64,000 bases of DNA from Pseudomonas sp. L5B5 (lineage in GTDB: Bacteria > Pseudomonadota > Gammaproteobacteria > Pseudomonadales > Pseudomonadaceae): positions 3,286,001 to 3,350,000 of the forward strand of contig NZ_CP084742.1 in the NCBI RefSeq assembly GCF_020520285.1. Direction: 5' to 3'. A model generated the notes under the pieces. That model was not told where the DNA came from. It made no database searches and worked only from the letters and a program-made list of their open reading frames with translations. Every line of letters begins with the position of its first letter. Positions within the stretch are counted from its first letter, which is position 1. Made by a program: the position numbers and the translations under genes. Shown piece after piece: positions 34,056 through 42,969 of the stretch.

Positions 34056-34439
34056 ATGGACGTGAAAGACCTCAGCCTTATCGATGTTCGCCAACTCCCT
34101 CACTCGCTCCAGGCCCTCATCGATTGCATTGGCCTGGAAAACGCCTATCGCCTGACCTGCGAATACGGTGGCCGCCCCAAGTACATCCCCAAGCATGCCG
34201 AACGCACCTCCCTGGCCCTGCTCCTGCCACCGGAGGCGCTCGACGCACTGATCGAGCGTTTCGCCGGCCTGGCCCTGGAAATCCCCAAGGCCGATCACTT
34301 CTGCCGGCAGATCCGCAACCAGCACATCCAGCTGGAAAGCCTGGGCGGGATCTCCCGTAGCGTACTGGCCGACAAATACGGCCTGAGCCTGCGGCAGATC
34401 GGCAACATCCGTCGCCTGGACGTCACCACTCCCCGGTAA
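34056..34439 (+). CDS. Mor-like transcription activator (phage Mu Mor/C family)
   Basis: A 127-aa DNA-binding protein. The first half (LPHSLQALIDCIGLENAYRL, GGRPKYIPK) matches the Mor dimerisation region, and the second half contains an HTH (SRSVLADKYGLSLRQIGNIR). Mor activates phage Mu middle promoters by binding a dyad with RNA polymerase. No other Mu-like genes are nearby. It has a very strong Shine-Dalgarno (AAGGAGGT, 5 nt before the ATG). It is divergent from the lysozyme-like gene and upstream of two DUF2589-like genes. Confidence 0.8.
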   Translation: MDVKDLSLIDVRQLPHSLQALIDCIGLENAYRLTCEYGGRPKYIPKHAERTSLALLLPPEALDALIERFAGLALEIPKADHFCRQIRNQHIQLESLGGISRSVLADKYGLSLRQIGNIRRLDVTTPR

Positions 34440-34520
34440 TCGCTTCCCGCTGAAGCGTCGACAATGGCCTGCATAGGCTGCAAGTGCGCAACCAGCGCAT
34501 AGACGACAAGGAGAAAGACC

Positions 34521-35177
34521 ATGGCAGAAATAGACAAGGGCCTGATCGGCGGCGTGATAGCCGCCCTGCCCCTGGACAAGATGATCACTGGTCCATTGAT
34601 GGCGATGATCCAGGCACAGGTCGCCGCGAGCAAAGCCTACGCGGACTTCCTGATGGGCGTGTGCATCCAGAACGGCCAGGCGGTATCGGTGCAGTTCGAC
34701 TACGACGAGACCCTGGTGGACGATCAGGGCGTCTACAAGGGCACGGTGAAGAAGTCGATGCGCATCCCGCTGCTGGCGGCCATCAGTCACCCCAACATCA
34801 CCATCGAGGAAGGCTCGATCGAGTTCGAGCTGACCATCAGCCAGATGGCCGAGGACACCAGTTCCACCGAGGCCTCCGGCAGCTTCGAGGCGAAGATGGG
34901 CTGGGGGCCCTTCAGCGTCTCGGTCAAGGGTGCGGCGAGCCACAAGTCCACCCAGACCCGCAAGACCGATACCCGCGCACGTTATGCCATCAGCACCAAG
35001 ATCGTCCGCCAGGACCCGCCGGAAGCCCTGATGCGGGTGATCGACTTCCTCACCGATGCGGCCACCAAGCCGGTGATGCTGCCCAACGCCACCGCGACCG
35101 ACACCGACAAGCTGCCCACCGCCAATACGCTGAAACAGCCTGATGCGCCTGCGGAGAAGAAAAAAGACACCGTGTGA
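34521..35177 (+). CDS. DUF2589-like protein 1
   Basis: A 218-aa soluble protein with a helical N-terminus (GGVIAALPLDKMITGPLMAM IQ region, amphipathic) and a beta-rich core, ending in a charged Pro/Lys tail (APAEKKKDTV). It resembles DUF2589 proteins, which have no known function. Start ATG follows AAGGAG (7 nt). The second DUF2589-like gene begins 67 nt downstream; the two share the N-terminal helix - beta sandwich layout and the phrase PPEA(L/I)xR(V/L)I. Neither has an export signal. Confidence 0.7.
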   Translation: MAEIDKGLIGGVIAALPLDKMITGPLMAMIQAQVAASKAYADFLMGVCIQNGQAVSVQFDYDETLVDDQGVYKGTVKKSMRIPLLAAISHPNITIEEGSIEFELTISQMAEDTSSTEASGSFEAKMGWGPFSVSVKGAASHKSTQTRKTDTRARYAISTKIVRQDPPEALMRVIDFLTDAATKPVMLPNATATDTDKLPTANTLKQPDAPAEKKKDTV

Positions 35178-35244
35178 TTGCCTCTGCCAACGAGCCCCGC
35201 CCACCCGGCGGGGTACTCCAGCCACCACTCCAGGAGCGTGATCC

Positions 35245-35823
35245 ATGGCGTTTTTTTCCCGTCGCAAGGAGCCCATGTCCGCCAGCGACCTGAGTCACAT
35301 CACCCGGGGCATGCACCAGGCTGCGGCCGCTACCCACAACCTGATCGCCCAGCAGTACATCAAGCTGTTCGACCAGTTCTTCGACTATGACGTCAACGAC
35401 CTGGGCACGCCGATGAAGGCCAAGATGGTGGAGGTGGCGCTCAACGACCAGCACATCATCAACGTCCCGCTGATCGCCCTGGTCTCGCCCAAGGGCCTGG
35501 CCCTGCACAAGATGACCGTCGACCTGTCGGTGCGCATGCAAGGCACCGAGCTGCAGAAAGCTACCCACGACCTGGAGAACGGTGAACTGCAGTGCGAAAA
35601 GTTCTTCGTCACCTTCGGCCACGGCAAGCGCGAAGGCCATGAGCGCGACCCCGACGAGGTGCAGATCAGCATGGAGTTTCGCGATTGCGAGCCGCCGGAG
35701 GCGATCCAGCGCCTGATCGAAGAGTTCACCAACCTGATCAGCCCCCAGCGGCTCAGCGAAAACCCGCCGAACCTGCCACCGCGCCCCGGCCGGCCTGAAG
35801 AGGCAGACCTGCTGATGCCCTGA
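35245..35823 (+). CDS. DUF2589-like protein 2
   Basis: A 192-aa soluble protein paralogous in layout to the previous gene: helical N-terminus (MHQAAAATHNLIAQQYIKLF), central strand-rich stretch (VEVALNDQHIINVPLIALVS) and the shared CEPPEAIQRLIEEF near the C-terminus, followed by a Pro-rich tail. Start at 35245 has AGGAG 7 nt upstream; an internal ATG at 35275 with AAGGAG only 3 nt away could give a shorter form. Function unknown. Confidence 0.68.
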   Translation: MAFFSRRKEPMSASDLSHITRGMHQAAAATHNLIAQQYIKLFDQFFDYDVNDLGTPMKAKMVEVALNDQHIINVPLIALVSPKGLALHKMTVDLSVRMQGTELQKATHDLENGELQCEKFFVTFGHGKREGHERDPDEVQISMEFRDCEPPEAIQRLIEEFTNLISPQRLSENPPNLPPRPGRPEEADLLMP

Positions 35824-35859
35824 AGCCAACAGCGTCCAGGGCAAGGCCAGGCGATCGCC

Positions 35860-36537
35860 TCAGCGCTTGAGGTCCACCGAGCGCCAGTCGCTGGCCTCGA
35901 TCAGGCCGAGCATCTTCGGCGTGCCGTCCAGCGTATCGGTGGAGACGAACAAGGCCGCGCCGTACCCCAGGGTCGGGGTCGCCCGCTTGAGGTCCTGTTC
36001 CAGTTGCGCCATGCATTCGCTGTGGGTCACCAGCACCAGGTTGCGGCCGGCAACCTTGTGCGCCAGGGCGTCGCGCAACATGCTGCCCTTGCAGTTGAAC
36101 AGCCAGCTGTCGCCGCTGCTGACCTTGCTGAACATATAGCCTGCTGTCTGCACGGTACGCGTCAGGGGGCTGTTGTAGATGTCGGTCCGCGCAAGGCCCA
36201 GTTGCTCGAACTGCGCGCCGAGCCCCACCGCCACGTCCCGGGCACGATCGGTAATACCGTCCGTCGGGCCAATGCAGGCAGCATTGGAGCGATCGCAGCG
36301 CTCCACATGGCGCACCAGGGCGATCACGTCGCCCTTGGCCCAGCTGGCGCTCAGGGCCTTGATCCCGCTCGTGTTGCCATGGGCCAGGTCGGGCACGGCC
36401 GCCGGTTCGAGCAGGTACAGGCCCAGCGGCAGCATCAGGCCCACAGCCAGCAACAGGGCCAGGAGCCTTCTGTAGCGGGCCAGGACACGCCCCAGGGAAG
36501 GACGCCCGGCCTGCGCAATCAACAGTCTTGTACTCAC
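35860..36537 (-). CDS. Ais/PmrG-like histidine phosphatase, membrane-anchored
   Basis: A 225-aa protein with one N-terminal membrane helix (LLALLLAVGLMLPLGLYLLE, about residues 26-46) and a periplasmic histidine-phosphatase domain. The catalytic signature reads ALVRHVERCD, and the second His lies in LVTHSECMA. Ais/PmrG removes phosphate from core heptose of LPS in enterobacteria; the RHxERCD form and anchor fit that subfamily, but the substrate here is unproven. Convergent with the DUF2589-like genes; two ArnT-like genes elsewhere hint at LPS remodelling. Confidence 0.8.
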   Translation of the reverse strand: MSTRLLIAQAGRPSLGRVLARYRRLLALLLAVGLMLPLGLYLLEPAAVPDLAHGNTSGIKALSASWAKGDVIALVRHVERCDRSNAACIGPTDGITDRARDVAVGLGAQFEQLGLARTDIYNSPLTRTVQTAGYMFSKVSSGDSWLFNCKGSMLRDALAHKVAGRNLVLVTHSECMAQLEQDLKRATPTLGYGAALFVSTDTLDGTPKMLGLIEASDWRSVDLKR

Positions 36538-36895
36538 GTTGGCGTCGCCCTTTGCAGAATGTTCCGTGGTGCCGAACAGCTCGCGCCGAGGCTACGCAGG
36601 CCTGATGACAATCGAGCGCTGTCGCGTGCCCGAGGCAGCGAACGGCCAGACTCTAGGCGGGTGGGCGTGGGGGAGCGGTGAAATGAATGTGAAAAAAAGC
36701 TCAACGGACAGGGGGTTCATCCCGCAAAATAGCCGTCAAACGCTGAAACATTGTCTTGGCGCAATGCCGACGAAATCGTTTCAGCTATGGCACATCCCGC
36801 CGATACACCCCCTACAAAACACCTTGCTGGTCACCAAGAACAACAATCTTCCGGCCAACTGAGATCAAGAAGCGCTACGTTCCTGGAGGAATTCA
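36538..36895. other. Divergent promoter gap between phosphatase and chemoreceptor
   Basis: This 358-nt non-coding stretch separates the phosphatase and MCP genes. The right half contains a FliA-type promoter (36781-36806). The left half, from 36538 to about 36700, is GC-rich and holds nothing I can name. Confidence 0.6.
36781..36806 (+). promoter_or_regulatory. FliA (sigma-28) type promoter of the chemoreceptor gene
   Basis: TCAG (36781-36784) and GCCGATAC (36799-36806) are separated by 14 nt. The second block is a textbook sigma-28 -10 element; the first is one base off TCAA. It lies 90 nt upstream of the MCP start, consistent with co-expression with flagellar and chemotaxis genes. Confidence 0.7.
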
Positions 36896-38815
36896 ATGAA
36901 TAGCTGGTTCGCCAACATCAGCGTCAACCTTAAGTTGGGCCTGGGCTTCGGCCTGGTCCTGGCCCTGACCACCGTTCTTGCACTGACCGGCTGGACCAGC
37001 CTGGGCGGCATGATCGACCGCAGCAACTGGATGAGTGACATCACCCAGCTCAACATCGGCCTGACCAAGCTGCGGGTCACCCGCCTGCAGTACATGCTGG
37101 CCAACGGCGACGAAACTGCCGCCCAGGGCGTGCAGAACACCCTGGACGATTTCAGCGCCCAGCAGAAAAAGCTCCTGGCCTCGTTCCAGAGCCCGGAAAA
37201 CATCAAGCTCCTGCAAGGCCTGGGCGCGACCATCAGCGCCTATCAGGACTCGCTGAACAAGATGCGCAACGCCTACCGCACCGGCGACGCTGCGCGCCTG
37301 GCGATGAACCAGAACGCCGAACGCGCCAATGACCTGATCAACGGAATCAACACCTGGGTCAAGCAGCTCCCCCTGAGCGACGAGCGCTTCGAGCAGTTCC
37401 AGGCCATCACCCAGGCCAAGGAAGCCTTCCAGCTGGCCCGCTATGAAGTGCGTGGCTACGTCACCACCAACAACCCGAACACCGAACAGAAAGCCGTCAC
37501 CGAGCTCAACGCCGCGATTGCCGAAATGGGTCAGCTCAAGGCCCATTTCAGCATCACCCAGCGTGATGCCCTGCAACAGCTGGAAACAGCCCTGAATGGC
37601 TACCGCAGCTCGCTGCAGGACTTCAAGGTGGCCTTTACCAGCGCCGTGCAGGCACGCAAGGAAATGACCGACCAGGGCGCCGACATCGTCAGCCGCAGCG
37701 ACGCCCTGTACCAGATCCAGCTGGATCGCCGTGACGTCGAAAGTGCCCAGGCCCGCAGCCTGCAATTGACCAGCACCTTGCTGGCGCTGCTGGTGGGCGT
37801 GCTGGCCGCGGTGATCATCACCCGCCAGATCACCCGTCCGCTGCGCGAAACCCTGACCGCGGTCGAGCGCATCGCCTCCGGCGACCTGACCCAGGACATG
37901 CATATCACCCGCCGCGACGAACTGGGCGTGCTGCAACAGGGCATCGCTCGCATGGGCGTGACCCTGCGGGAGCTGATTGGCGGTATCCGCGACGGCGTGA
38001 CCCAGATCGCCAGCGCCGCCGAAGAACTGTCGGCGGTGACCGAGGAAACCAGCGCCGGGGTCAACAGCCAGAAAGTCGAGACCGACCAGGTGGCCACCGC
38101 CATGCACGAGATGACCGCCACCGTGCAGGAAGTCGCGCGCAACGCCGAAGAGGCCTCCCAGGCGGCTGCCGCCGCCGATGGCGAAGCTCGCGAAGGCGAC
38201 AAGGTAGTGGCCCAGGCCATCGAGCAGATCGAGCGCCTGGCCAGCGAAGTGGTGCGCTCCACCGACGCCATGAGCGTGCTGCAACAGGAAAGCGACAAGA
38301 TCGGCAGCGTCATGGACGTGATCAAGGCCGTGGCCGAACAGACCAACCTGCTGGCCCTGAACGCCGCGATCGAAGCCGCCCGCGCCGGTGAAGCCGGCCG
38401 TGGTTTCGCCGTGGTCGCCGACGAAGTGCGGGCCCTGGCCCAGCGCACCCAGAAGTCCACCGAAGAAATCGAGGAACTGGTGGCCGGCCTGCAGAACGGT
38501 ACCCAGCAAGTGGCGACCGTGATGCACAACAGCCGAGTACTGACCGACAGCAGCGTCGACCTGACCCGCAAGGCCGGTGCGTCCCTGGAGAACATCACCC
38601 GCACGGTGTCCAACATCCAGTCGATGAACCAGCAGATCGCCGCCGCTGCCGAACAGCAGAGCGCCGTGGCCGAAGAGATCAGCCGCAGCATCATCAACGT
38701 GCGCGACGTGTCGGAACAGACGGCCGCCGCCAGCGAGGAAACCGCCGCCTCCAGCGTCGAACTGGCCCGCCTGGGCGGCCAGTTGCAGATGATGGTCAGC
38801 CACTTCCGCGTCTGA
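36896..38815 (+). CDS. Methyl-accepting chemotaxis protein with HBM-type sensor
   Basis: A 639-aa chemoreceptor. TM1 is at about residues 13-33 and TM2 near 290-310, enclosing an all-helical periplasmic domain of about 250 residues, the size of a helical bimodular (HBM) sensor as in McpS of P. putida. HAMP follows ([20 protein letters not shown]), then the signalling domain with the tip [23 protein letters not shown] receptors bind organic acids or polyamines; the ligand is not readable here. Strong SD (CTGGAGGAATTC) precedes the ATG. Confidence 0.93.
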   Translation: MNSWFANISVNLKLGLGFGLVLALTTVLALTGWTSLGGMIDRSNWMSDITQLNIGLTKLRVTRLQYMLANGDETAAQGVQNTLDDFSAQQKKLLASFQSPENIKLLQGLGATISAYQDSLNKMRNAYRTGDAARLAMNQNAERANDLINGINTWVKQLPLSDERFEQFQAITQAKEAFQLARYEVRGYVTTNNPNTEQKAVTELNAAIAEMGQLKAHFSITQRDALQQLETALNGYRSSLQDFKVAFTSAVQARKEMTDQGADIVSRSDALYQIQLDRRDVESAQARSLQLTSTLLALLVGVLAAVIITRQITRPLRETLTAVERIASGDLTQDMHITRRDELGVLQQGIARMGVTLRELIGGIRDGVTQIASAAEELSAVTEETSAGVNSQKVETDQVATAMHEMTATVQEVARNAEEASQAAAAADGEAREGDKVVAQAIEQIERLASEVVRSTDAMSVLQQESDKIGSVMDVIKAVAEQTNLLALNAAIEAARAGEAGRGFAVVADEVRALAQRTQKSTEEIEELVAGLQNGTQQVATVMHNSRVLTDSSVDLTRKAGASLENITRTVSNIQSMNQQIAAAAEQQSAVAEEISRSIINVRDVSEQTAAASEETAASSVELARLGGQLQMMVSHFRV

Positions 38816-39120
38816 CTTGCCCCCCATGGCCGCCGCCTTTGAACAAGGCTGGTGGTCATGTGCAGGACGCCAGATACCCGGCGCACGCAAGGTGCGCCAC
38901 GCCTGGATGCTCGACTTCTGTAGCCGCTGCCACAGGCTGCGACAAGGCCCGCAGGGCCTTCCCGGGCCCTCGAAGGCAGCTCTCCTTCGGGGCCGGTCGC
39001 CGCCTTCGGCAGCGGCGACAAGAGGCGCGGTGCACAGTCATTTACAGCGCTCGCGGTTTGCCCTTACCTTTCCCGGTCTCCATCCTGCTGTCCGAAGGAT
39101 TCGTTGCCAGGAACCCGCCC
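38816..39120. other. Intergenic gap with inverted copies of a dispersed repeat
   Basis: This 305-nt stretch has no convincing gene. It holds a copy of a short repeat at 38918-38943 and its inverted relative at 38995-39019, with further palindromes between (GCAGGGCCTTCCCGGGCCCT). The right end presumably carries the promoter of the AraC-type gene. Confidence 0.65.
38918..39019. repeat. Inverted pair of short dispersed repeat
   Basis: The left copy reads CTGTAGCCGCTGCCACAGGC followed by TGCGAC. The right copy, GTCGCCGCCTTCGGCAGCGG then CGACA, is its inverted, diverged relative. Related copies occur at 49936-49960 and 55479-55503 in this window, always between genes. Confidence 0.75.
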
Positions 39121-40149
39121 ATGCCCAGCCTCGGTTTTACCTCGGTCCCGCCCCTGCTCAAGTACCTGCTGTATGCCGAGCAACTGGGCATTGCCACGGA
39201 ACCGGCACTGGCCGCCGCCGGGCTGCAGCCGGCGCAGCTGAACGACACCAGCCTGCGCTTGCCGCTGGAAGTCCACGAACGCTTGCTGGACTACTTCTGC
39301 CTGCATTCGGGCGACCCGCTGTTCGGGCTCAACTCGGCACGCTTCGTCAAGCCCAGCTCCTGGAACGTGCTGGGCTACATCACCATGAACTGCGCGACCC
39401 TGGGCGAAGCCATGGGCCGCATCATGCCGTTCGAGAAACTGGTGGGGGACATGGGCACCAGCCGCGCCGAGGTGGCAGGTGACGAAGTGCGCCTGGTCTG
39501 GAGCTGCCGCCACCAGCGTCCCGATATTCGCCGGCACCTGGTGGAAAACGTGCTCGCCTCCTGGTTGCTGTATGCCCGCTGGATCGCCGATTCGCAGCTG
39601 TCGCCCTGCGCCGTGTGGTTCGAGCATCCGCTGCCCGAACAGGCCAGGGTCGAGCAGTACGAGGCGCTGTTCGGCTGCCCGGTGCTGTTCCAGCAACCCT
39701 GCTCGGCCCTGGTGGCCCCCCTGCACTACCTGCAACTGCCCCTGCGCCAGGCCGATGCACGCCTGCTCAAGACCCTGGAAGACCACGCCCAGTCGATGAT
39801 GGCTTCATTGGCCGATGCGCCCGTGACGCTCCAGGTGCAGAACGTTTTGCGCCAACTGCTCAAGGATGGCCTGCCGCGCAAGGAGCAGGTGGCCGAACAG
39901 CTGCAGGTGTCGGTCAGTACCCTGCAGCGCCAGCTGCTCAAGGACGGCACCTCCTACCAGCAGGTCCTGGACGACCTGCGCCAGGAACTGGCCGAGCACT
40001 ACCTGCGGCACAGCGACCTGTCGATCCAGGCCATTGCCGACTGCCTGGGCTTCACCGAGCCTCGCTCGTTCCACCGCAGCTTCAAGGCCCGCACCGGCCT
40101 GACGCCCGGCCAGTTCCGCCAGGCGGCTCCCAGCCGGGGCCAGGCCTGA
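39121..40149 (+). CDS. AraC-family regulator with arabinose-binding-type N-terminal domain (OruR/ArgR-like layout)
   Basis: A 342-aa regulator. The N-terminal about 200 residues (PPLLKYLLYAEQLGIATEPA, LGYITMNCATLGEAM) match the large ligand-binding domain seen in Pseudomonas OruR-like AraC proteins, and the C-terminus has the two HTH motifs (EQVAEQLQVSVSTLQRQLLK; IQAIADCLGFTEPRSFHRSF). ATG at 39121 begins the conserved part. No obvious target is adjacent except the convergent glyoxalase gene. Confidence 0.9.
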   Translation: MPSLGFTSVPPLLKYLLYAEQLGIATEPALAAAGLQPAQLNDTSLRLPLEVHERLLDYFCLHSGDPLFGLNSARFVKPSSWNVLGYITMNCATLGEAMGRIMPFEKLVGDMGTSRAEVAGDEVRLVWSCRHQRPDIRRHLVENVLASWLLYARWIADSQLSPCAVWFEHPLPEQARVEQYEALFGCPVLFQQPCSALVAPLHYLQLPLRQADARLLKTLEDHAQSMMASLADAPVTLQVQNVLRQLLKDGLPRKEQVAEQLQVSVSTLQRQLLKDGTSYQQVLDDLRQELAEHYLRHSDLSIQAIADCLGFTEPRSFHRSFKARTGLTPGQFRQAAPSRGQA

Positions 40150-40154
40150 GCCTG

Positions 40155-40523
40155 TCAGGCGCTGATGGCGTTGGTGAACACCAGCCGATTGCCGAACGGG
40201 TCGAGTACGGTCATGTCCTGGCTGCCCCAGGGCATGGCCTGGATGCGCGGATCGGAAAACGGATAGTGCTTGGCCAAAAGCTGCTGCTGGAAGGCTTCCA
40301 GCTCGTCGGTCTCGATACGCAGCGCGGCACCCGGGCTGCCGTCACCCTGGTCCTCGGACAGGTGCAACACGCATTCGCCCCGTGACACTTGCATGTACAG
40401 CGGCAGATCGTTGGTGCAGCGGTGCTGCCAATCGAGATGGAAGCCGAGGAAGTCCAGGTAAAACGCCCGGGCCTTGGCTTCATCGAAGATGCGCAGGACG
40501 GGGGTGGTCTTGCCAAAGCTCAT
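40155..40523 (-). CDS. Glyoxalase/bleomycin-resistance fold protein
   Basis: A 122-aa vicinal-oxygen-chelate fold protein: PVLRIFDEAKARAFYLDFLG at the start, the strand LYMQVSRGECVLHLSED, and DMTVLDPFGNRLVF at the end, as in bleomycin-binding-type proteins. It could be a resistance determinant or an enzyme such as a glyoxalase. Start MSFGKTTP chosen as the first residue of the fold. Convergent with the AraC gene, 5 nt apart. Confidence 0.85.
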   Translation of the reverse strand: MSFGKTTPVLRIFDEAKARAFYLDFLGFHLDWQHRCTNDLPLYMQVSRGECVLHLSEDQGDGSPGAALRIETDELEAFQQQLLAKHYPFSDPRIQAMPWGSQDMTVLDPFGNRLVFTNAISA

Positions 40524-40640
40524 TGCGTGACTCCCTGACTGGAAACAGGTCGGTGTTAGCGACCCCAATGGTCAGCACTTCGGCGCCACGCGCGCTTTCT
40601 TTAATATCAAGACGCCACTACTGTGATGGGGATCAAGCAT

Positions 40641-42107
40641 TCAGCCTGGAACGGCGAACCCCTGGCGCAAATCGCCCTCCCGAGGCAGGAAGCGTCCGTG
40701 GCGCTGTTCGCTGGCCTGGCCTGCGGTATAACTGTGCCGGCCATTGACCCACACCCCGTCGATTCCTTGCGCCGAGCGGCGTGGTTCCTGGAAATCGGCC
40801 ACGTCCTGGACCCGCGCCGGATCGAACAGCACCAGGTCGGCCCAATAGCCTTCGCGGATCTCGCCGCGCTGCAGCAGGCCGAAGCGCGCCGCCGACAGGC
40901 CGGTCATCTTGTGTACCGCGGTGTGCAGCGGGAACAACCCCAGGTCGCGGCTGAAGTGCCCCAGTACCCGGGGAAAAGCGCCCCACAGCCGGGGATGGGG
41001 AAACGGGTCTTCCGGCAGGCCATCGGAGCCGACCATTGTCAGTGGGTGGGCGAGGATGCGCCGCACATCGCTTTCGTCCATGCCGTAGTACACCGCCCCC
41101 GCCGGTTGCAGGCGCTCGGCGGCGGCCAGCAGGTCCAGGCCCCAGTCGGCGGCGATCTGTGCCAGGTCGCGCCCACCCTGCTCCGGATGCGGCGTCGACC
41201 AGGTGATGGTGATGCGATAGGCGTCGGTGACTTGCTTGAGGTCCAGGGTCGAGGAGCTGGCGGCATAGGGGTAGCAGTCGCAGCCTACTGGGTGTTCCTG
41301 CGCCGCCTGCTCCAGGGCTGCCAGCAGTTGCGGGCTGCGCCCCCAGTTGCCGGCACCGGCGCACTTGAGGTGCGAGATGATCACCGGCGCCCGCGCCGAG
41401 CGACCGATCAGGAAGGCTTCGTCCATGGCGTCCAGCACGGGCTCGAACTCGCTGCGCAAGTGCGTGGCATACAGCGCGCCGAAGGCCGTCAGCTCCTCGG
41501 CCAGTTGCCGCACTTCATCGGTCTCGGCGCAGAAGGCGCTGGCGTAGGCCAGCCCGGTGGACAGGCCCAGGGCTCCCTGCTCCAGGCTGTCGCGCAATTG
41601 CTCGCGCATGGCCGCGATCTCGCTGGCGGTGGCGGTACGGTACAGGTCCGCCAGGTGATTGCTGCGCAGCGCGGTATGCCCCACCAGGGCTGCGACATTC
41701 ACCGCCGGACGAGCCGCATCCACCGCCGCGCGGTAGTCGGCGAAGCGCGGGTAGACGAACATCTGCCGCTGCCCCAGCAGATTCATCGGGTCCGGCGGAT
41801 CGCCCTTGAGGGTCACCGGCGCGGCACTGATCCCGCAGTTGCCGACAATCACCGTGGTCACCCCCTGGCTGAGCTTGGGCAACATCTGCGGCTGGCGGAT
41901 CACCACCGTGTCGTCATGGGTGTGCACATCGATGAACCCCGGCGCCAGCACGCGGCCGGCGGCATCGATCTCGACCGCGGCGACCGCACCGGCCAGCTCG
42001 CCGATGCGCTGGATGCGGCCGTCGAGAATCGCCAGGTCGGCGCAATAGCCGGGGCGGTCGCTGCCGTCGATGATCAGGGCATTGCGGATCAGGGTGTCGT
42101 AGCGCAT
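40641..42107 (-). CDS. D-aminoacylase (N-acyl-D-amino acid deacylase)
   Basis: A 488-aa amidohydrolase-superfamily enzyme that cleaves N-acyl-D-amino acids to D-amino acid and acid. It has the metal motif FIDVHTHDD, the GVTTVIVGNCGISAAP block with the metal-bridging Cys, and the GSDGLPEDPFPHPR stretch with its catalytic Asp, all typical of D-aminoacylases. The start MRYDTLIRN has GGGAG upstream. It is the last gene of an operon GntP transporter - RpiR regulator - D-aminoacylase; the regulator stop is 1 nt from its start. Confidence 0.92.
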   Translation of the reverse strand: MRYDTLIRNALIIDGSDRPGYCADLAILDGRIQRIGELAGAVAAVEIDAAGRVLAPGFIDVHTHDDTVVIRQPQMLPKLSQGVTTVIVGNCGISAAPVTLKGDPPDPMNLLGQRQMFVYPRFADYRAAVDAARPAVNVAALVGHTALRSNHLADLYRTATASEIAAMREQLRDSLEQGALGLSTGLAYASAFCAETDEVRQLAEELTAFGALYATHLRSEFEPVLDAMDEAFLIGRSARAPVIISHLKCAGAGNWGRSPQLLAALEQAAQEHPVGCDCYPYAASSSTLDLKQVTDAYRITITWSTPHPEQGGRDLAQIAADWGLDLLAAAERLQPAGAVYYGMDESDVRRILAHPLTMVGSDGLPEDPFPHPRLWGAFPRVLGHFSRDLGLFPLHTAVHKMTGLSAARFGLLQRGEIREGYWADLVLFDPARVQDVADFQEPRRSAQGIDGVWVNGRHSYTAGQASEQRHGRFLPREGDLRQGFAVPG

Positions 42108-42108
42108 G

Positions 42109-42969
42109 TCAGTCTCCCAGGGGCAGGCTGTCGGCGCCGCCACGGTAATGGTCCAGGGCCAGCTTGATCCTGCGCAGGCGTTCCTGGTTGTCGTCGGGCA
42201 TCGCCAGGGCCAGCTCCGTGGCCAGGACGTCGATGGCCAGCAGCATGCCGTAGCGGGCAGCGGTGGGCTTGTAGATGAACGGGGTCTCGGCGCTGTGCAG
42301 CGGCAGCAGCACGTCCGCCAACCCGGCCAGGGGCGAGTCGGGCAAGGTGATGGCGAGCACGCCGGCGCCGTAGCTGCGGGCCAGGGTCACCGCGTCCAGC
42401 AACTCCGGGGTGAGGCCGCTGAGGGAGCAGGCAATCACTGCGTGCTGCGGCCCCAGGGAGGCGGCGGTCACCCGCATCATCACCGGGTCATGGCAGGCGG
42501 CGATGCAGTAGCCCAGGCGTACCAGGCGCACCTGCAACTCGGCGCTGCACAGGGTCGAGCAACCACCGGTGCCGAAGGCATGGATCATCCGCGCGCGGCC
42601 CAGCAGGCGCACTGCATCGGCGAACTGCGCTTCCTCGAAACCCGCCAGGTGCCGGTGCAGCGTCGATTCGATATCGCCGACGATCTGGCGGTAGAAACCG
42701 GACGCCTCGGTGCTCGCGCCCGGGTCCAGGAAGCGGCTGCCCACCCCGCTGGCCTGCGCCAGTTGCAGGCGCAACTGGCGCAAATCCCGGCAACCGACGC
42801 TGCGGGCGAAACGCGACAGGGTCGCGGCACTGACCTCGGCGCGCCGGGCCAGCTCCTCGAGGCTGGCCGAGGCGGCGAACCCCACGTCGTCGAGCATCAG
42901 CCGGGCGATCCGCGCCTCCCCGGCGCTGAGATCGTCCAGGCGCGAGCGGATCTGATAAAGGATGTCCAT
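42109..42969 (-). CDS. RpiR/MurR-family regulator (HTH + SIS)
   Basis: A 286-aa regulator with an N-terminal HTH_6 (EARIARLMLDDVGFAASASL, AEVSAATLSRFARSVGC) and a C-terminal SIS domain (MIHAFGTGGCSTLCSAELQV, VIACSLSGLTPELLDAVTLA). SIS domains bind phosphosugars or related ligands. It is the middle gene of the GntP/D-aminoacylase operon and probably controls it through the inverted repeat upstream of the permease. Confidence 0.92.
   Translation of the reverse strand: MDILYQIRSRLDDLSAGEARIARLMLDDVGFAASASLEELARRAEVSAATLSRFARSVGCRDLRQLRLQLAQASGVGSRFLDPGASTEASGFYRQIVGDIESTLHRHLAGFEEAQFADAVRLLGRARMIHAFGTGGCSTLCSAELQVRLVRLGYCIAACHDPVMMRVTAASLGPQHAVIACSLSGLTPELLDAVTLARSYGAGVLAITLPDSPLAGLADVLLPLHSAETPFIYKPTAARYGMLLAIDVLATELALAMPDDNQERLRRIKLALDHYRGGADSLPLGD

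Noticed and set aside
35275..35823. Internal start for the second DUF2589-like gene
   Set aside because: Its AAGGAG is only 3 nt from the ATG; the upstream start has better spacing, though a shorter form cannot be excluded.
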